A stretch of DNA of 64,000 bases from an uncultured Blautia sp. (GTDB lineage Bacteria; Bacillota; Clostridia; Lachnospirales; Lachnospiraceae): positions 1 to 64,000 of the forward strand of contig URHS01000008.1 in assembly GCA_900547685.1 (NCBI GenBank), in the 5' to 3' direction. Made by a program: the position numbers and the translations under genes. The notes below the pieces were generated by a model that searched no databases, was not told the DNA's origin, and was given only the letters and a program-made list of their open reading frames with translations. Shown here in pieces: positions 45,721 through 54,242 of this stretch (its first letter is position 1; every line of letters begins with the position of its first letter).

Positions 45721-46572
45721 TTATCCTTTCTTAATCTTGTGGGCAATTCTTCCGGACAGCCAGTTAATCACCAATACAATTATCAGTAATACAACTGCTG
45801 TTGCATAAGCCTGATTTATATACAATCCTTCACTTGCAAGAGAATACATGTGTACAGACAGAGTTCTCGTAGAAGACATTACACTGTCCGGCAGCTCTGC
45901 CACTGTTCCTGCTGTATACATTAAAGCTGCAGTTTCTCCTACAATACGTCCAATGGACAAAATTACACCGGAAAAAATACCCGGTACTGCAGAAGGTAAA
46001 ATAACTACAAATATAGTTCTAAGCTTCCCTGCACCCAAGCCAAAACTTGCTTCACGGTAAGTATCCGGCACAGCCAAAAGTGCTTCTTCTGTTGTTCTCA
46101 TAATGACAGGAAGTACCATAATTGCCAGTGTAAATGCACCTGCCAGCATAGAGTATCCCCAGCGCAGCGTTGTTACAAAAAATAACATTCCAAACAAGCC
46201 ATATACAATAGAAGGAATACCGGTAAGTGTTTCTGCTGTTACACGCACAACAGATACCAATTTGTTTCCTTTTTTCGCATATTCCACCAAATATACCGCT
46301 GCAAAAATCCCCAAAGGACCTGCTATTAAAAGAGATAGCACAATCATAAAAATCGTATTGATAATTGACGGAAACATGGAAACATTTTCTGAATTATATT
46401 CCAATTCGAATAACTGAGGTGTCAAATGCGGTACACCTTTTATCAAAATATATCCTACAATAAAAATCAGTGTCACTGCTGTAAATATTGCACTAATCCA
46501 AACCAACAAAGCTAAAAGAAAAGAAACCGGATGATGGGCATACATTTTTAGTTTCTGACGTATCTTATCCAT
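45721..46572 (-). CDS. pstA: Phosphate ABC transporter permease PstA
   Basis: 283 residues with six membrane segments. The ABC permease EAA loop is EALLAVPDTYREASFGLGAGKL, here quoted as YREASFGLGAGK, preceding the RTIFVVILPSAVPGIFSG helix. LTGIPSIVYGLFGM is the PstA/PstC periplasmic-channel motif. It forms the channel with PstC; their genes overlap by 8 bp. PstA is distinguished from PstC by its order and the N-terminal HPVSFLLALLVWISA segment. Confidence 0.95.
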   Translation of the reverse strand: MDKIRQKLKMYAHHPVSFLLALLVWISAIFTAVTLIFIVGYILIKGVPHLTPQLFELEYNSENVSMFPSIINTIFMIVLSLLIAGPLGIFAAVYLVEYAKKGNKLVSVVRVTAETLTGIPSIVYGLFGMLFFVTTLRWGYSMLAGAFTLAIMVLPVIMRTTEEALLAVPDTYREASFGLGAGKLRTIFVVILPSAVPGIFSGVILSIGRIVGETAALMYTAGTVAELPDSVMSSTRTLSVHMYSLASEGLYINQAYATAVVLLIIVLVINWLSGRIAHKIKKG

Positions 46573-47437
46573 TTATTCCCCTCCTCTTAACCAATGAAAA
46601 TAACAGATTAATTAATAAAATAAAGACAAAAAGTACGACTGCTGTTGCAATCAACGCTTCCTTGTGAAGATCTGCTGCATATCCCATTTCCATAACAATG
46701 TTCGATGTCAGGGTACGAACACCTTTAAATAGACCTTTTGGCATACGCGGCTGATTTCCTGCAATCATAATTACTGCCATGGTTTCTCCAATTGCCCTTC
46801 CGATGCCTAAAATCACACCTGCCATTACACCTGACTTTGCAGCCGGCAACACTGTACGAAACACACTTCTTTCATGTGTTGCTCCAAGAGCCAGAGCACC
46901 CTCATAATAGCTTTCCGGCACTGCACGAATTGCAGACTCGCCTACGCTGATAATCGTAGGCAAAATCATAATCCCCAACATGATTGAAGCTGTGAACATA
47001 CTGGAACCATCCCCCCCAAATCCCAGCTGAATACCAAAAAAATCACGCACAAACGGAACAACCACTACCATACCAAAGAAACCATATACAACAGACGGTA
47101 TTCCCGCCAGTAATTCAACAGCCGGTTTCATAAATTTATATAATTTAGGTGGGCTGAACTTAGCCATAAAAACAGCTGTACAAATACCAACGGGAACACC
47201 GATTAAAACGGCTCCTGCTGTCACATAAATACTGCCTAAAATAAATGGTAAAATACCGTAAATATTGTTTCCCGGCTTCCATCTTTCTCCCAGCAAAAAG
47301 TCAAAAACTCCTATTTTGCCAATGGCAGGAATACCATTGGCAAATAAGAAGATACAAATTAATGCTACTGCCAGAATAGAGGCACAGGCACACACAAGAA
47401 ACACATATTTCATAACGGTTTCTTTTATATTCTTCAT
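46565..47437 (-). CDS. pstC: Phosphate ABC transporter permease PstC
   Basis: 290 residues, six membrane segments. LLAGIPSVVYGFFGMVVVVP, the EAA-type loop SYYEGALALGATHERSVFRT and GRAIGETMAVIMIAGNQP are family motifs. The loop after TM2 is FDFLLGERWKPGNNIYGILP, again typical PstC. It is 21 bp downstream of pstS and overlaps pstA. No anomalies are seen. Confidence 0.95.
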   Translation of the reverse strand: MKNIKETVMKYVFLVCACASILAVALICIFLFANGIPAIGKIGVFDFLLGERWKPGNNIYGILPFILGSIYVTAGAVLIGVPVGICTAVFMAKFSPPKLYKFMKPAVELLAGIPSVVYGFFGMVVVVPFVRDFFGIQLGFGGDGSSMFTASIMLGIMILPTIISVGESAIRAVPESYYEGALALGATHERSVFRTVLPAAKSGVMAGVILGIGRAIGETMAVIMIAGNQPRMPKGLFKGVRTLTSNIVMEMGYAADLHKEALIATAVVLFVFILLINLLFSLVKRRGING

Positions 47438-47458
47438 TCCTTTAATCCCTTTCTGTCT

Positions 47459-48412
47459 TTACTGAAGGTCGCTCCATTCTGTAATTTCACCTGTATAAAT
47501 ATCTTTCACCTGATCTGTTGTAATATCGCTCATAGAATTTTTGTTATTTACAATCACTGCAATACCATCTAATGCAATTTCCTGCCCTTTTAATCCGGCT
47601 TCAATTTCAGAATCCTTTAATTCTCTGGAAGCCATTCCGATATCGCAGATACCATTTACTGTGGATTCCATACCTGTTGTAGAATCACTCTGCTGAATTT
47701 CAATTTCTACATTTGGATTTACTTCTTTATATCCCTCTTTTAATTTCTCCATTACCGGTGTAATAGAAGAAGAGCCTGCAATTACAATTTTTCCTGATGG
47801 CTTTGTTCCTGCATAAGCTGCTGCGTCATCTGCAATAGATATATATCCATTATCTTCTACAATTTTCTGACCTTCCTGACTTAAAATATAAGAAATGAAA
47901 TCCTGTGCAGCCTCACTTGCTCCCTCTTTTGTAGCAATGTTAAATGGACGTGCGATTTTATATGTATCACTTTTTACGTTTTCTGCTGTAGCTTCTGCTC
48001 CGTCTACTTTTAAAGCTTTTACAGAATCATCCAAAGAACCCAGAGAAATATATCCAATTGCCTGGGGATTGCCTGCTACACTTGTCATCATAACAGATGT
48101 ATTATTTGTCACCTGTGCATCTTCTGTTGTATTGTCGATTTTTTCTCCGGAGTCATCCTTTTCCTCAATTCCGAATAATTCAATGAATGCACCTCTTGTT
48201 CCTGAACCTTCCTCTCTGGAAATTACAGAAATCTCTCCTTTTGGTGCTTCTGTACTTTTTTCTGCTTCTCCTGATGAAGCTTCCCTGTTTGTATCTTCTG
48301 TATTTATAGTTTCTGTGTTTGCATTTTCATCATTTCCGCTTTCATTACCACATGCTGCTAAACCAAATACCATAGTCCCCATTAAAATTGCTGCTAATAT
48401 TTTTTTCTTCAT
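47459..48412 (-). CDS. pstS: Phosphate-binding lipoprotein PstS, circularly permuted
   Basis: 317 residues. Signal peptide with lipobox FGLAAC (lipidated Cys21), then a Thr/Glu/Asn-rich linker to about 57. The order of the two lobes is reversed: the lobe 2 phosphate motif SREEGSGTR is at 65-73 and the lobe 1 motif GSSSITP at 213-219, followed by QSDSTTGM and a C-terminus EWSDLQ. In ordinary PstS the GSSS-type motif comes first, and a WSDLQ-like segment leads into the SREEGSGTR lobe. The start is ATG 48410-48412 with AAAGGAG; an upstream frame to 48496 crosses the Pho-box promoter and is not used. Confidence 0.93.
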   Translation of the reverse strand: MKKKILAAILMGTMVFGLAACGNESGNDENANTETINTEDTNREASSGEAEKSTEAPKGEISVISREEGSGTRGAFIELFGIEEKDDSGEKIDNTTEDAQVTNNTSVMMTSVAGNPQAIGYISLGSLDDSVKALKVDGAEATAENVKSDTYKIARPFNIATKEGASEAAQDFISYILSQEGQKIVEDNGYISIADDAAAYAGTKPSGKIVIAGSSSITPVMEKLKEGYKEVNPNVEIEIQQSDSTTGMESTVNGICDIGMASRELKDSEIEAGLKGQEIALDGIAVIVNNKNSMSDITTDQVKDIYTGEITEWSDLQ

Positions 48413-48467
48413 AATAAATACTCCTTTATTTGTAAAATTTAAATCATCTTCCTCGTTGACAGCATTT

Positions 48468-48533
48468 ACTATAAAGGAGTTTTGTAAAATCACCAATCAT
48501 AAAATGGTTAAATTTATGTAAAATTATCGTAAA
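48468..48533 (-). promoter_or_regulatory. pstS promoter with tandem Pho boxes
   Basis: On the minus strand, TTGGTG (48491-48496), 17-bp spacer, TATAGT (48468-48473). Upstream and overlapping the -35 are direct repeats TTTACG (48528), TTTACA (48517), TTAACC (48506) and ATGATT (48495), exactly 11 bp apart, plus TTTACA at 48483. This is the layout of PhoP/PhoB boxes in Firmicutes, with a weak -35 needing the activator. Confidence 0.8.
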
Positions 48534-48983
48534 CCATAATTTTCAGATAATATTTTTAGTTTTCATGTTATTTCGGTGAATTGCGACATAGTTCGTTAAA
48601 AATTTGACTTCAAAAATGTCAATAGCTTTTCTTCTTTTTTCTACAAAAAGCGCCTTTTTATCAGAAGTACACAAAACCTTTGTTCTTTATTTCATTATGT
48701 AAATCATATTCTTCCACACATTATTTTGTGGATATTGTGGATAACTTAGTGTATAACTATAATTTTCCCCTATTTATTGGATTCTTCAATGTGTATAACT
48801 TTGAGGATAAAATGTGGGCAACTTCCAGCCGTTCGACATTTTTTGTACACTTTTACATTTGAGAATATTCTGACTATTTAGAAGATAATATGAACTATTT
48901 TATCTATATTTTACATTCGACAATGTCTCTATTTTTGTAAAATTGATTATGTAAACTTTTTTCATTTTTAACTAAACCAAAAA
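48534..48983. other. 450-bp non-coding, AT-rich region between pst and galK
   Basis: No reading frame with a ribosome-binding site is seen. The stretch contains a short AAAAAG-GCGC-CTTTTT-like repeat near 48643-48660, the DnaA-box-like cluster (48727-48821) and a very AT-rich tract (48841-48970). The purpose is unknown; see the separate cluster entry. Confidence 0.6.
48727..48821. other. Cluster of six DnaA-box-like 9-mers
   Basis: Same-orientation matches to TGTGGATAA (complement of TTATCCACA): TGTGGATAT 48727, perfect TGTGGATAA 48736, AGTGTATAA 48748, TGTGTATAA 48790, TGAGGATAA 48802, TGTGGGCAA 48813. Two are within 0-1 mismatch in tandem, and the spacing of several is 9-12 bp. It lies next to a long AT-rich tract. 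No dnaA, dnaN or rpmH gene is near. Confidence 0.55.
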
Positions 48984-49008
48984 GGGAAGCCCATTTTCTG
49001 AGCTTCCC
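48979..49008 (-). terminator. Terminator of galK
   Basis: A perfect 7-bp stem (GGGAAGC / GCTTCCC) with an 11-nt loop, followed on the minus strand by TTTTTGG. Confidence 0.8.
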
Positions 49009-49031
49009 AAATTTTTTCTGTATTCATATTA

Positions 49032-50312
49032 TTATAATACCTGCATACCACCATGCTGACGTACTTTTAATACATGACAAGAACCACTTCCAAAAACTTT
49101 ATCCATAGCTTTTCTGTATTCTTCTACAAAGCTGTTCTCCACAAAAATCTGGATTGTCCCTGCAAAACCGCCTCCATGTACGCGGCATACACCATGATTT
49201 CCTAAAATACTCTCACTGACACCAAGGGCAATAGACATTGCCTGATTTTGTACATTTCTGTTTGTATAAATGTTCTGAAGATATTTAAAAGAAGAACTTC
49301 CTGATTTTTCAACAAGAGAAAGGAATTCTTTAAAATCTCCCTTTTTCAGAGCCTCTACCTGTGTCTGTACACGTTTTTCTTCTTCAAAGAAATGAAGCGC
49401 ACGCAATACCGGTCTGTCTCCCAATATACTTCTCAATCCCGGTATCTGGCTGTAGAAGTCTTTTTCATCTACTTCTCTTAACACATCCTTTTTAAAGAAA
49501 GCGGCTACTTTCTTCATTTCTGCCGGAATTTGTGCGTAATCTTCTGTAAGATCCGCATGAGAGGCCTTTGTATCTACAATACACAGACTGTATTCATAAG
49601 TTTCAAAATCGGTTGGAACTTTCTCTACTATAGGTTCCTCCGGGTTTTGAAAATCAATATGAATTAATCCGCCTACAGAACATGCCATCTGATCCATCAA
49701 TCCACATGGTTTTCCAAAATATACATTCTCAGCAAACTGTCCTGCCTGTGCAAGGAATATAGGGCTGATACTCATCTCATTAAACAAACCAGATAACATA
49801 GTGCCTACAATAATTTCAAAGCTTGCTGAAGAAGAAAGACCTGCTCCGATAAGCACATCACTGGTAACATAAGCTTCAAAACCACCAACCTTGTATCCTT
49901 CTTCTTTCACCTTAGCAACAACACCACGAATTAAAGCTGCTGTTGTTCCTTCTTCCTCATATTTTTCTTCTAAATCATTTACATCTACCTCTACCATATC
50001 ATATCCTTCTGATACAATGCGGATAAGGTTTCCTTCTGTTTTACTTGCTACTGCAATAGCATCTAAATTAATAGATGTAGCAAGCACCATTCCTAACTGA
50101 TGATCTGTGTGGTTTCCACACACTTCACTTCGACCCGGTGCACTGTAAATTTCTACTTCCTTTTCACCATAAAGTTTCTCAAATTCTGTAATTGCACCTG
50201 CATATCTTTTATTCTGATATTCCAGCATGCTTTCATCCAGATAAATTTCTTTAAATAACTGACTGTATTTTCCCTGTAACAATTCTTCTTTTAAAATTCC
50301 GGAGTTCTTCAT
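49032..50312 (-). CDS. galK: Galactokinase (GHMP family)
   Basis: 426 residues. The N-terminal galactose motif is SAPGRSEVCGNHTDHQLGMV, a clostridial variant of the usual PGRxNLIGEHTDY. The ATP loop is VLIGAGLSSSASFEI, and the C-terminal GHMP motif GVCRVHGGGFAGTIQIFV is intact. It makes galactose-1-phosphate for the Leloir pathway. AGGAGG precedes the ATG. No galE or galT is adjacent in this window. The Arg-Ser-Glu-Val-Cys-Gly-Asn variation could alter sugar preference, but galactose is the best guess. Confidence 0.92.
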   Translation of the reverse strand: MKNSGILKEELLQGKYSQLFKEIYLDESMLEYQNKRYAGAITEFEKLYGEKEVEIYSAPGRSEVCGNHTDHQLGMVLATSINLDAIAVASKTEGNLIRIVSEGYDMVEVDVNDLEEKYEEEGTTAALIRGVVAKVKEEGYKVGGFEAYVTSDVLIGAGLSSSASFEIIVGTMLSGLFNEMSISPIFLAQAGQFAENVYFGKPCGLMDQMACSVGGLIHIDFQNPEEPIVEKVPTDFETYEYSLCIVDTKASHADLTEDYAQIPAEMKKVAAFFKKDVLREVDEKDFYSQIPGLRSILGDRPVLRALHFFEEEKRVQTQVEALKKGDFKEFLSLVEKSGSSSFKYLQNIYTNRNVQNQAMSIALGVSESILGNHGVCRVHGGGFAGTIQIFVENSFVEEYRKAMDKVFGSGSCHVLKVRQHGGMQVL

Positions 50313-50409
50313 CTCGGGTTTATCCTCCTTGGTTCTGATAATTTAACAACCTCATAAAGAGCATATCACAGACATCTGATTTTTGCCACTATATTTCTTA
50401 TAACTTTTC

Positions 50410-51657
50410 TTATTCTTCTTCCGGAATTGTATCTTCATTCAAAAGAGCATTAGAAGAATTTATCTCTTCCTCTTCATTTTCTTCTCCCTCATACAAGATT
50501 TCCGGACTATGAGAAACCTCAATCTCTCTTACCAGTTGTAATTCCCTGTCTACAAAAATACGAACAAAATTCTTTTTGCTTTCATCTGAATATATATAAT
50601 AATTTTCGCCTTTTTCATCATCTACTTTTTCGTAAAGACTTTCATCCATTCGCTGTTTCATTTCCTCTGCCGACATCCCCAGTGCGATTTCATCTCCTAC
50701 ACCAATGGAAACTTTTGTTACATCAAAATCTCCGGACAGATTCGTAATAAATGTATTTTGAATATTTGTAGTTTCTTCTCCGTAATTCTTTACTACTGCA
50801 TACAAAGACTGCCCATTCTTTTCCAATGTCACATATCCATGCCTGCCGGTTTTTACATAATTATCTGAACCCTCTTCTGAAATTGTCCATCCATTCTCCA
50901 CAAATTCCGAAACAGGTGCCGGAATTTGATAAAAAAAGTTATCGTAATTCACTATATATTCTTGAAAATCTCCGTTGTAATCCTCTGGTGTTTTATACTC
51001 CTTTACCACCTCCGGTATTTCATCAGAAATTTGTTCTTCTTCATTCTCCGGTTCCCGGTAATTTTTCAAACGTACCTGATACAGCACTTCATTATCTACA
51101 TGAAATACCAGCTCAGCTTCCTTATATTTTCCATATTCATACATAATATAGATATCTTCTTTTTCTTCATATTCATCTGTAGGTGCTCCAAATTTATCTG
51201 TCACCTGAACAATCGTGCTTTCTCCCAGGGTAATTCCTCCCGGAAGCTGGTAGTAAGGACCTTTTTCTTCATATTTTAAAAGAATTCCCCCTATATAACA
51301 CTCTTTCAAAGATTTCTTTTCCCCCTCAGGATTCACAAAATCCACATAGATTTCTTGTTCCTGCTTTTTTAAAGTCTTTGCTTCTATATAAGTTTCCCCT
51401 TCCAGCATGGTTTCTTCCTGCTTTTCTTCAAAACTCCACCCCTTTTCTTCCCATTTAGAAAGTTTCAGTGGTAATTTCCACACATCCTCTCCTATGGAAA
51501 ATTCAAAATCCCAAAGGTTTTCTGAAAGAGAAACTTCTGGTTTTTTGTTTTCTTCCTGCTGTGGAACTTCCTGTGAATTTGGAGTATTCTCTTTCTTCTG
51601 ACAGCCACCTAAAAGCAATAAAGGCATCAAACATAACAATATTCCTCTTTTTATCAA
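50410..51657 (-). CDS. Uncharacterised lipoprotein, 415 aa
   Basis: A secreted lipoprotein: LIKRGILLCLMPLLLLGG then lipobox Cys (LLLGGC). The start is TTG 51655-51657, supported by AAGGAGG upstream; the longer frame to 51753 has none. The mature protein is very acidic and contains two similar halves, each with a WSFEE/GWTISEEG-like motif (KWEEKGWSFEE and VENGWTISEE) followed by a strand 'Y.....V.NP/NYG' and a 'G..LG.S' helix, suggesting an internal duplication. It resembles a group of clostridial lipoproteins of unknown role. It is divergent from the DUF885 gene. Confidence 0.7.
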   Translation of the reverse strand: MIKRGILLCLMPLLLLGGCQKKENTPNSQEVPQQEENKKPEVSLSENLWDFEFSIGEDVWKLPLKLSKWEEKGWSFEEKQEETMLEGETYIEAKTLKKQEQEIYVDFVNPEGEKKSLKECYIGGILLKYEEKGPYYQLPGGITLGESTIVQVTDKFGAPTDEYEEKEDIYIMYEYGKYKEAELVFHVDNEVLYQVRLKNYREPENEEEQISDEIPEVVKEYKTPEDYNGDFQEYIVNYDNFFYQIPAPVSEFVENGWTISEEGSDNYVKTGRHGYVTLEKNGQSLYAVVKNYGEETTNIQNTFITNLSGDFDVTKVSIGVGDEIALGMSAEEMKQRMDESLYEKVDDEKGENYYIYSDESKKNFVRIFVDRELQLVREIEVSHSPEILYEGEENEEEEINSSNALLNEDTIPEEE

Positions 51658-51806
51658 ACCGCCTTCTCCTCTCTCTTTTCTTTTATCCTCATTATTACCT
51701 ACTATACAGCATCTTAACACAGGACTTTCTTCTTTTCCATGGAAAATATACATACATATTTGTTTTTTTCATACACTATAATGAATATCCTTACAAGGAG
51801 CTTATA

Positions 51807-53579
51807 TTGAAAAAATTCTTTACAAAAAAACGCCGTCTCTTATTTTTAGGTTTGGCGCTTTTCTTTCTCTTTGGTATTTGCTTTTTTTGTTTTAAAAACC
51901 ACTTTCTTTCTTCTGATACATGTTTTCAGGAATTTACAGATAAACTCTTTAAAAACGAATTATCCTCTAACACACTAAATCTACACTATACTTTAGCTAA
52001 ACCGGAAAATTATGGCATAAAAGAGCCAGAAATCAGTCTGGGAGATCTGTCACCAGAAAACTTTCAAAAGAAAAAAGAAGAACTTCAGCAACTACAAAAA
52101 AGACTCCAATCCTTTACACCTGAAAAACTTTCAAAAGAAAATCAAATAATCTACGATATTTTAAGACTTTCTTTTGCCACACAGCTTTCTGTAGCAGATG
52201 ATTATCTTTTGGCTGAACCCCTTGGTCCAAATCTGGGTATTCAGGCACAGCTTCCTGTACTTCTTGCAGAATACACTTTTCGTTCTCCTGATGATATAAA
52301 AGACTATTTCTCCTTGCTGTCTTCCATACCGGAATATTTTAAAAATATTATCAAATTTGAAAAAGAAAAATCCCAGAAAGGACTTTTCATGAGTGATACA
52401 ACAGCAGACAGAATTATTGAGCAATGTAATACCTTTCTAGACAACTCAGAGGAAAACTATCTGCACACCATGTTTCAAGATCGCATACAAAAATTGCAAG
52501 AAGAAAGACAAATCAATAAAAAACAAGTTTCGTCCTACATAAATATGCACCAAAAACTCCTAAAAGAGTCTGTTTTTCCGTCTTATAAACTTCTTACACA
52601 GTCCCTTGACGATTTAAAAGGTACAGGAAAAAATGAAAACGGGCTTTCGCACCTTCCCGGAGGCAAATCATATTATGCTTATTTAATAAAAAATGATGTA
52701 GGTGATTACCGCAGTATCAACGAAATCGAACAAGAATTATACCAACAGCTTTCACAATATTACAATGATATGCAAAAATTATCTCAGGAAAACCCCGATC
52801 TGCTAAAAAACCTAAAGACAGAAACTGCCGGAGAAATCATGGAACCGGAAAAAATTCTCACCTATCTTCAAGAAAATATTTCAAAAGATTTTCCTCCTCT
52901 TACAGTGAAAGATTATGAAGTAAAATATGTACCAAGGGCAATGGAGGAATTTTCCAGTCCCGCATTTTACCTCACTCCGCCTATTGACACTCTCAGTCCC
53001 AATACTATTTACATTAACAAGAGTTCCTCTGTTTCTTGTCCTGAACTCTTTACTACTTTGGCTCATGAAGGATTTCCCGGACACCTCTACCAGACACTTT
53101 ATTTTGGAAATCAAGAAACTTCTCCTATCCGGAGCTGCCTTAGCTGCAGCGGTTATATTGAAGGCTGGGCTACTTTTGTGGAAGACCGTTCTTACAAATA
53201 TGGAGCAGAATTTCTAAAAATCAATCCTGCTTCTATGGAATTTCTCCGATTAAACCGTTGTATCAGCCTCTGCCTGTATTCCCTTCTTGATATTGGTATT
53301 CATGATAAAGGCTGGAATTTAACTGATGTTACAGAAATTCTCTCTTCTTTTGGTATTACAGAACAAGATGTTTGCCATGACATCTTTCAATATATTGTAG
53401 AAAATCCTGCAAACTACTTAAAATATTATCTGGGATTTTTAAATTTTTGCTCTCTGGAAAACACAATCCGGGAACTGGAAGGAGATTCTTTCGATTTAAA
53501 AAATTTCCACAAAAATATTCTGGAAATAGGGCCTGCTCCTTTTCCTATTGTCAAAAAATATTTACTTATGAAATATTAA
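51807..53579 (+). CDS. DUF885 family membrane-anchored putative metallopeptidase
   Basis: 590 residues. MKKFFTKKRR-like basic start, one membrane anchor (LLFLGLALFFLFGICFFCF), then a DUF885 domain. Its hallmark THEGFPGHLYQTLYF has the H-E-x-x-P-G-H pattern expected to bind zinc, followed by GYIEGWATFVEDRS with another potential ligand Glu. The family is proposed to be peptidases. The start is TTG at 51807 with AAGGAG 6 nt upstream; the frame from 51468 is upstream non-coding. A TATAAT (51777-51782) lies 25 bp ahead. Monocistronic with a terminator at 53604. Confidence 0.85.
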   Translation: MKKFFTKKRRLLFLGLALFFLFGICFFCFKNHFLSSDTCFQEFTDKLFKNELSSNTLNLHYTLAKPENYGIKEPEISLGDLSPENFQKKKEELQQLQKRLQSFTPEKLSKENQIIYDILRLSFATQLSVADDYLLAEPLGPNLGIQAQLPVLLAEYTFRSPDDIKDYFSLLSSIPEYFKNIIKFEKEKSQKGLFMSDTTADRIIEQCNTFLDNSEENYLHTMFQDRIQKLQEERQINKKQVSSYINMHQKLLKESVFPSYKLLTQSLDDLKGTGKNENGLSHLPGGKSYYAYLIKNDVGDYRSINEIEQELYQQLSQYYNDMQKLSQENPDLLKNLKTETAGEIMEPEKILTYLQENISKDFPPLTVKDYEVKYVPRAMEEFSSPAFYLTPPIDTLSPNTIYINKSSSVSCPELFTTLAHEGFPGHLYQTLYFGNQETSPIRSCLSCSGYIEGWATFVEDRSYKYGAEFLKINPASMEFLRLNRCISLCLYSLLDIGIHDKGWNLTDVTEILSSFGITEQDVCHDIFQYIVENPANYLKYYLGFLNFCSLENTIRELEGDSFDLKNFHKNILEIGPAPFPIVKKYLLMKY

Positions 53580-53603
53580 GTCTTAAACTCCCGTAAAACA
53601 GGA

Positions 53604-53649
53604 AAAGGGTTGTGCTTCGGCATAAATATGCTCTCTGCATCAACCCTTT
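53604..53649. terminator. Bidirectional terminator between DUF885 and marR genes
   Basis: Outer stem AAAGGGTTG/CAACCCTTT (9 bp) with an inner GCATA/TATGC hairpin. A/T-rich flanks on both sides serve both converging transcripts; the marR stop codon lies in its right edge. Confidence 0.75.
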
Positions 53650-54094
53650 ATTTCTGATTTTCATAAGAATCAAAGAATTCTCTTAAATTTAATAAGGACT
53701 TCACCAAAATTTCCTGTTGTTCATCATCTAAATCCTTTAAAAGAGCCTGTATCATTCCGTCATGAAACTTCTTATGGTGCTCATTGGCTTTACGTCCTTT
53801 CTCTGTGAGAGAAATAAGAACAACTCTGCGGTCTTCTTCACTTCTTTCTCTTGCTACATATCCTTTCTTTACTAAACCATTAATAGCAATTGTCAAAGTT
53901 CCCACAGTAACAGATAAAAGCTTTGCAACAGAAGACATATTTTTAGCATTTTTTTCTCCTATTGCCTCCATAATATGCATATCATTGACAGAAATATCTT
54001 TAAATTCAGAAGTAATCAGTGCTTTTCCCTCTATATCCATAATTTCCTGAAATAAATTCACAAGAATATCATGGAACACCTCATAATGATCCAC
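53648..54094 (-). CDS. MarR family transcriptional regulator
   Basis: 148 residues. Winged helix-turn-helix of MarR type: the recognition helix region SVAKLLSVTVGTLTIAINGL is followed by VKKGYVARERSEEDRRVVLI (the D-x-R-x-x-x-L wing signature) and a C-terminal dimer helix. The start is GTG 54092-54094 with AAGGAG 7 nt upstream; the upstream ATG (54154) lies in the operator. FabT-like MarR proteins look similar, but no fab gene is near. The perfect palindrome over its promoter (54137-54173) points to autorepression. Effector unknown. Confidence 0.9.
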   Translation of the reverse strand: MDHYEVFHDILVNLFQEIMDIEGKALITSEFKDISVNDMHIMEAIGEKNAKNMSSVAKLLSVTVGTLTIAINGLVKKGYVARERSEEDRRVVLISLTEKGRKANEHHKKFHDGMIQALLKDLDDEQQEILVKSLLNLREFFDSYENQK

Positions 54095-54125
54095 TTTATC
54101 ACTCCTTCGACATTCTTCTGTTTTT

Positions 54126-54173
54126 ATTATATCCGATTTAGAAAATAAAAACAACGAATTTTTATTTTCTAAA
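54126..54173 (-). promoter_or_regulatory. marR promoter and 15-bp perfect palindromic operator
   Basis: On the minus strand, TTGTTT (54149-54154), 17-bp spacer, perfect TATAAT (54126-54131). The inverted repeat TTTAGAAAATAAAAA (54137-54151) / TTTTTATTTTCTAAA (54159-54173) covers the spacer and -35 and is probably the regulator's own binding site. Confidence 0.75.
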
Positions 54174-54185
54174 GAGATATTCTCT

Positions 54186-54230
54186 CAAAAAGAGGATACA
54201 GAATTTCCATTTGGCTATTCTATATCCTCT
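54186..54230 (-). terminator. Terminator of V-ATPase operon 2
   Basis: Stem AGAGGATA-c-AGAAT / ATTCT-a-TATCCTCT (13 pairs, one mismatch) followed on the minus strand by TTTTTGAG. Confidence 0.85.
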
Positions 54231-54242
54231 CTTCTAATTTTT

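Noticed and set aside
47895..48521. 208-aa plus-strand frame over pstS
   Set aside because: Antisense shadow; crosses the Pho-box promoter and has no ribosome-binding site.
48727..48960. Chromosomal replication origin
   Set aside because: DnaA-box-like sites plus AT-rich DNA are suggestive, but dnaA, dnaN, rpmH or gyrase genes are absent, so I list it only as a box cluster.
54137..54173. Palindrome as terminator of the upstream transcript
   Set aside because: The V-ATPase operon already ends at 54186-54230, and this repeat overlaps a -35/-10 pair, so an operator is the better reading.
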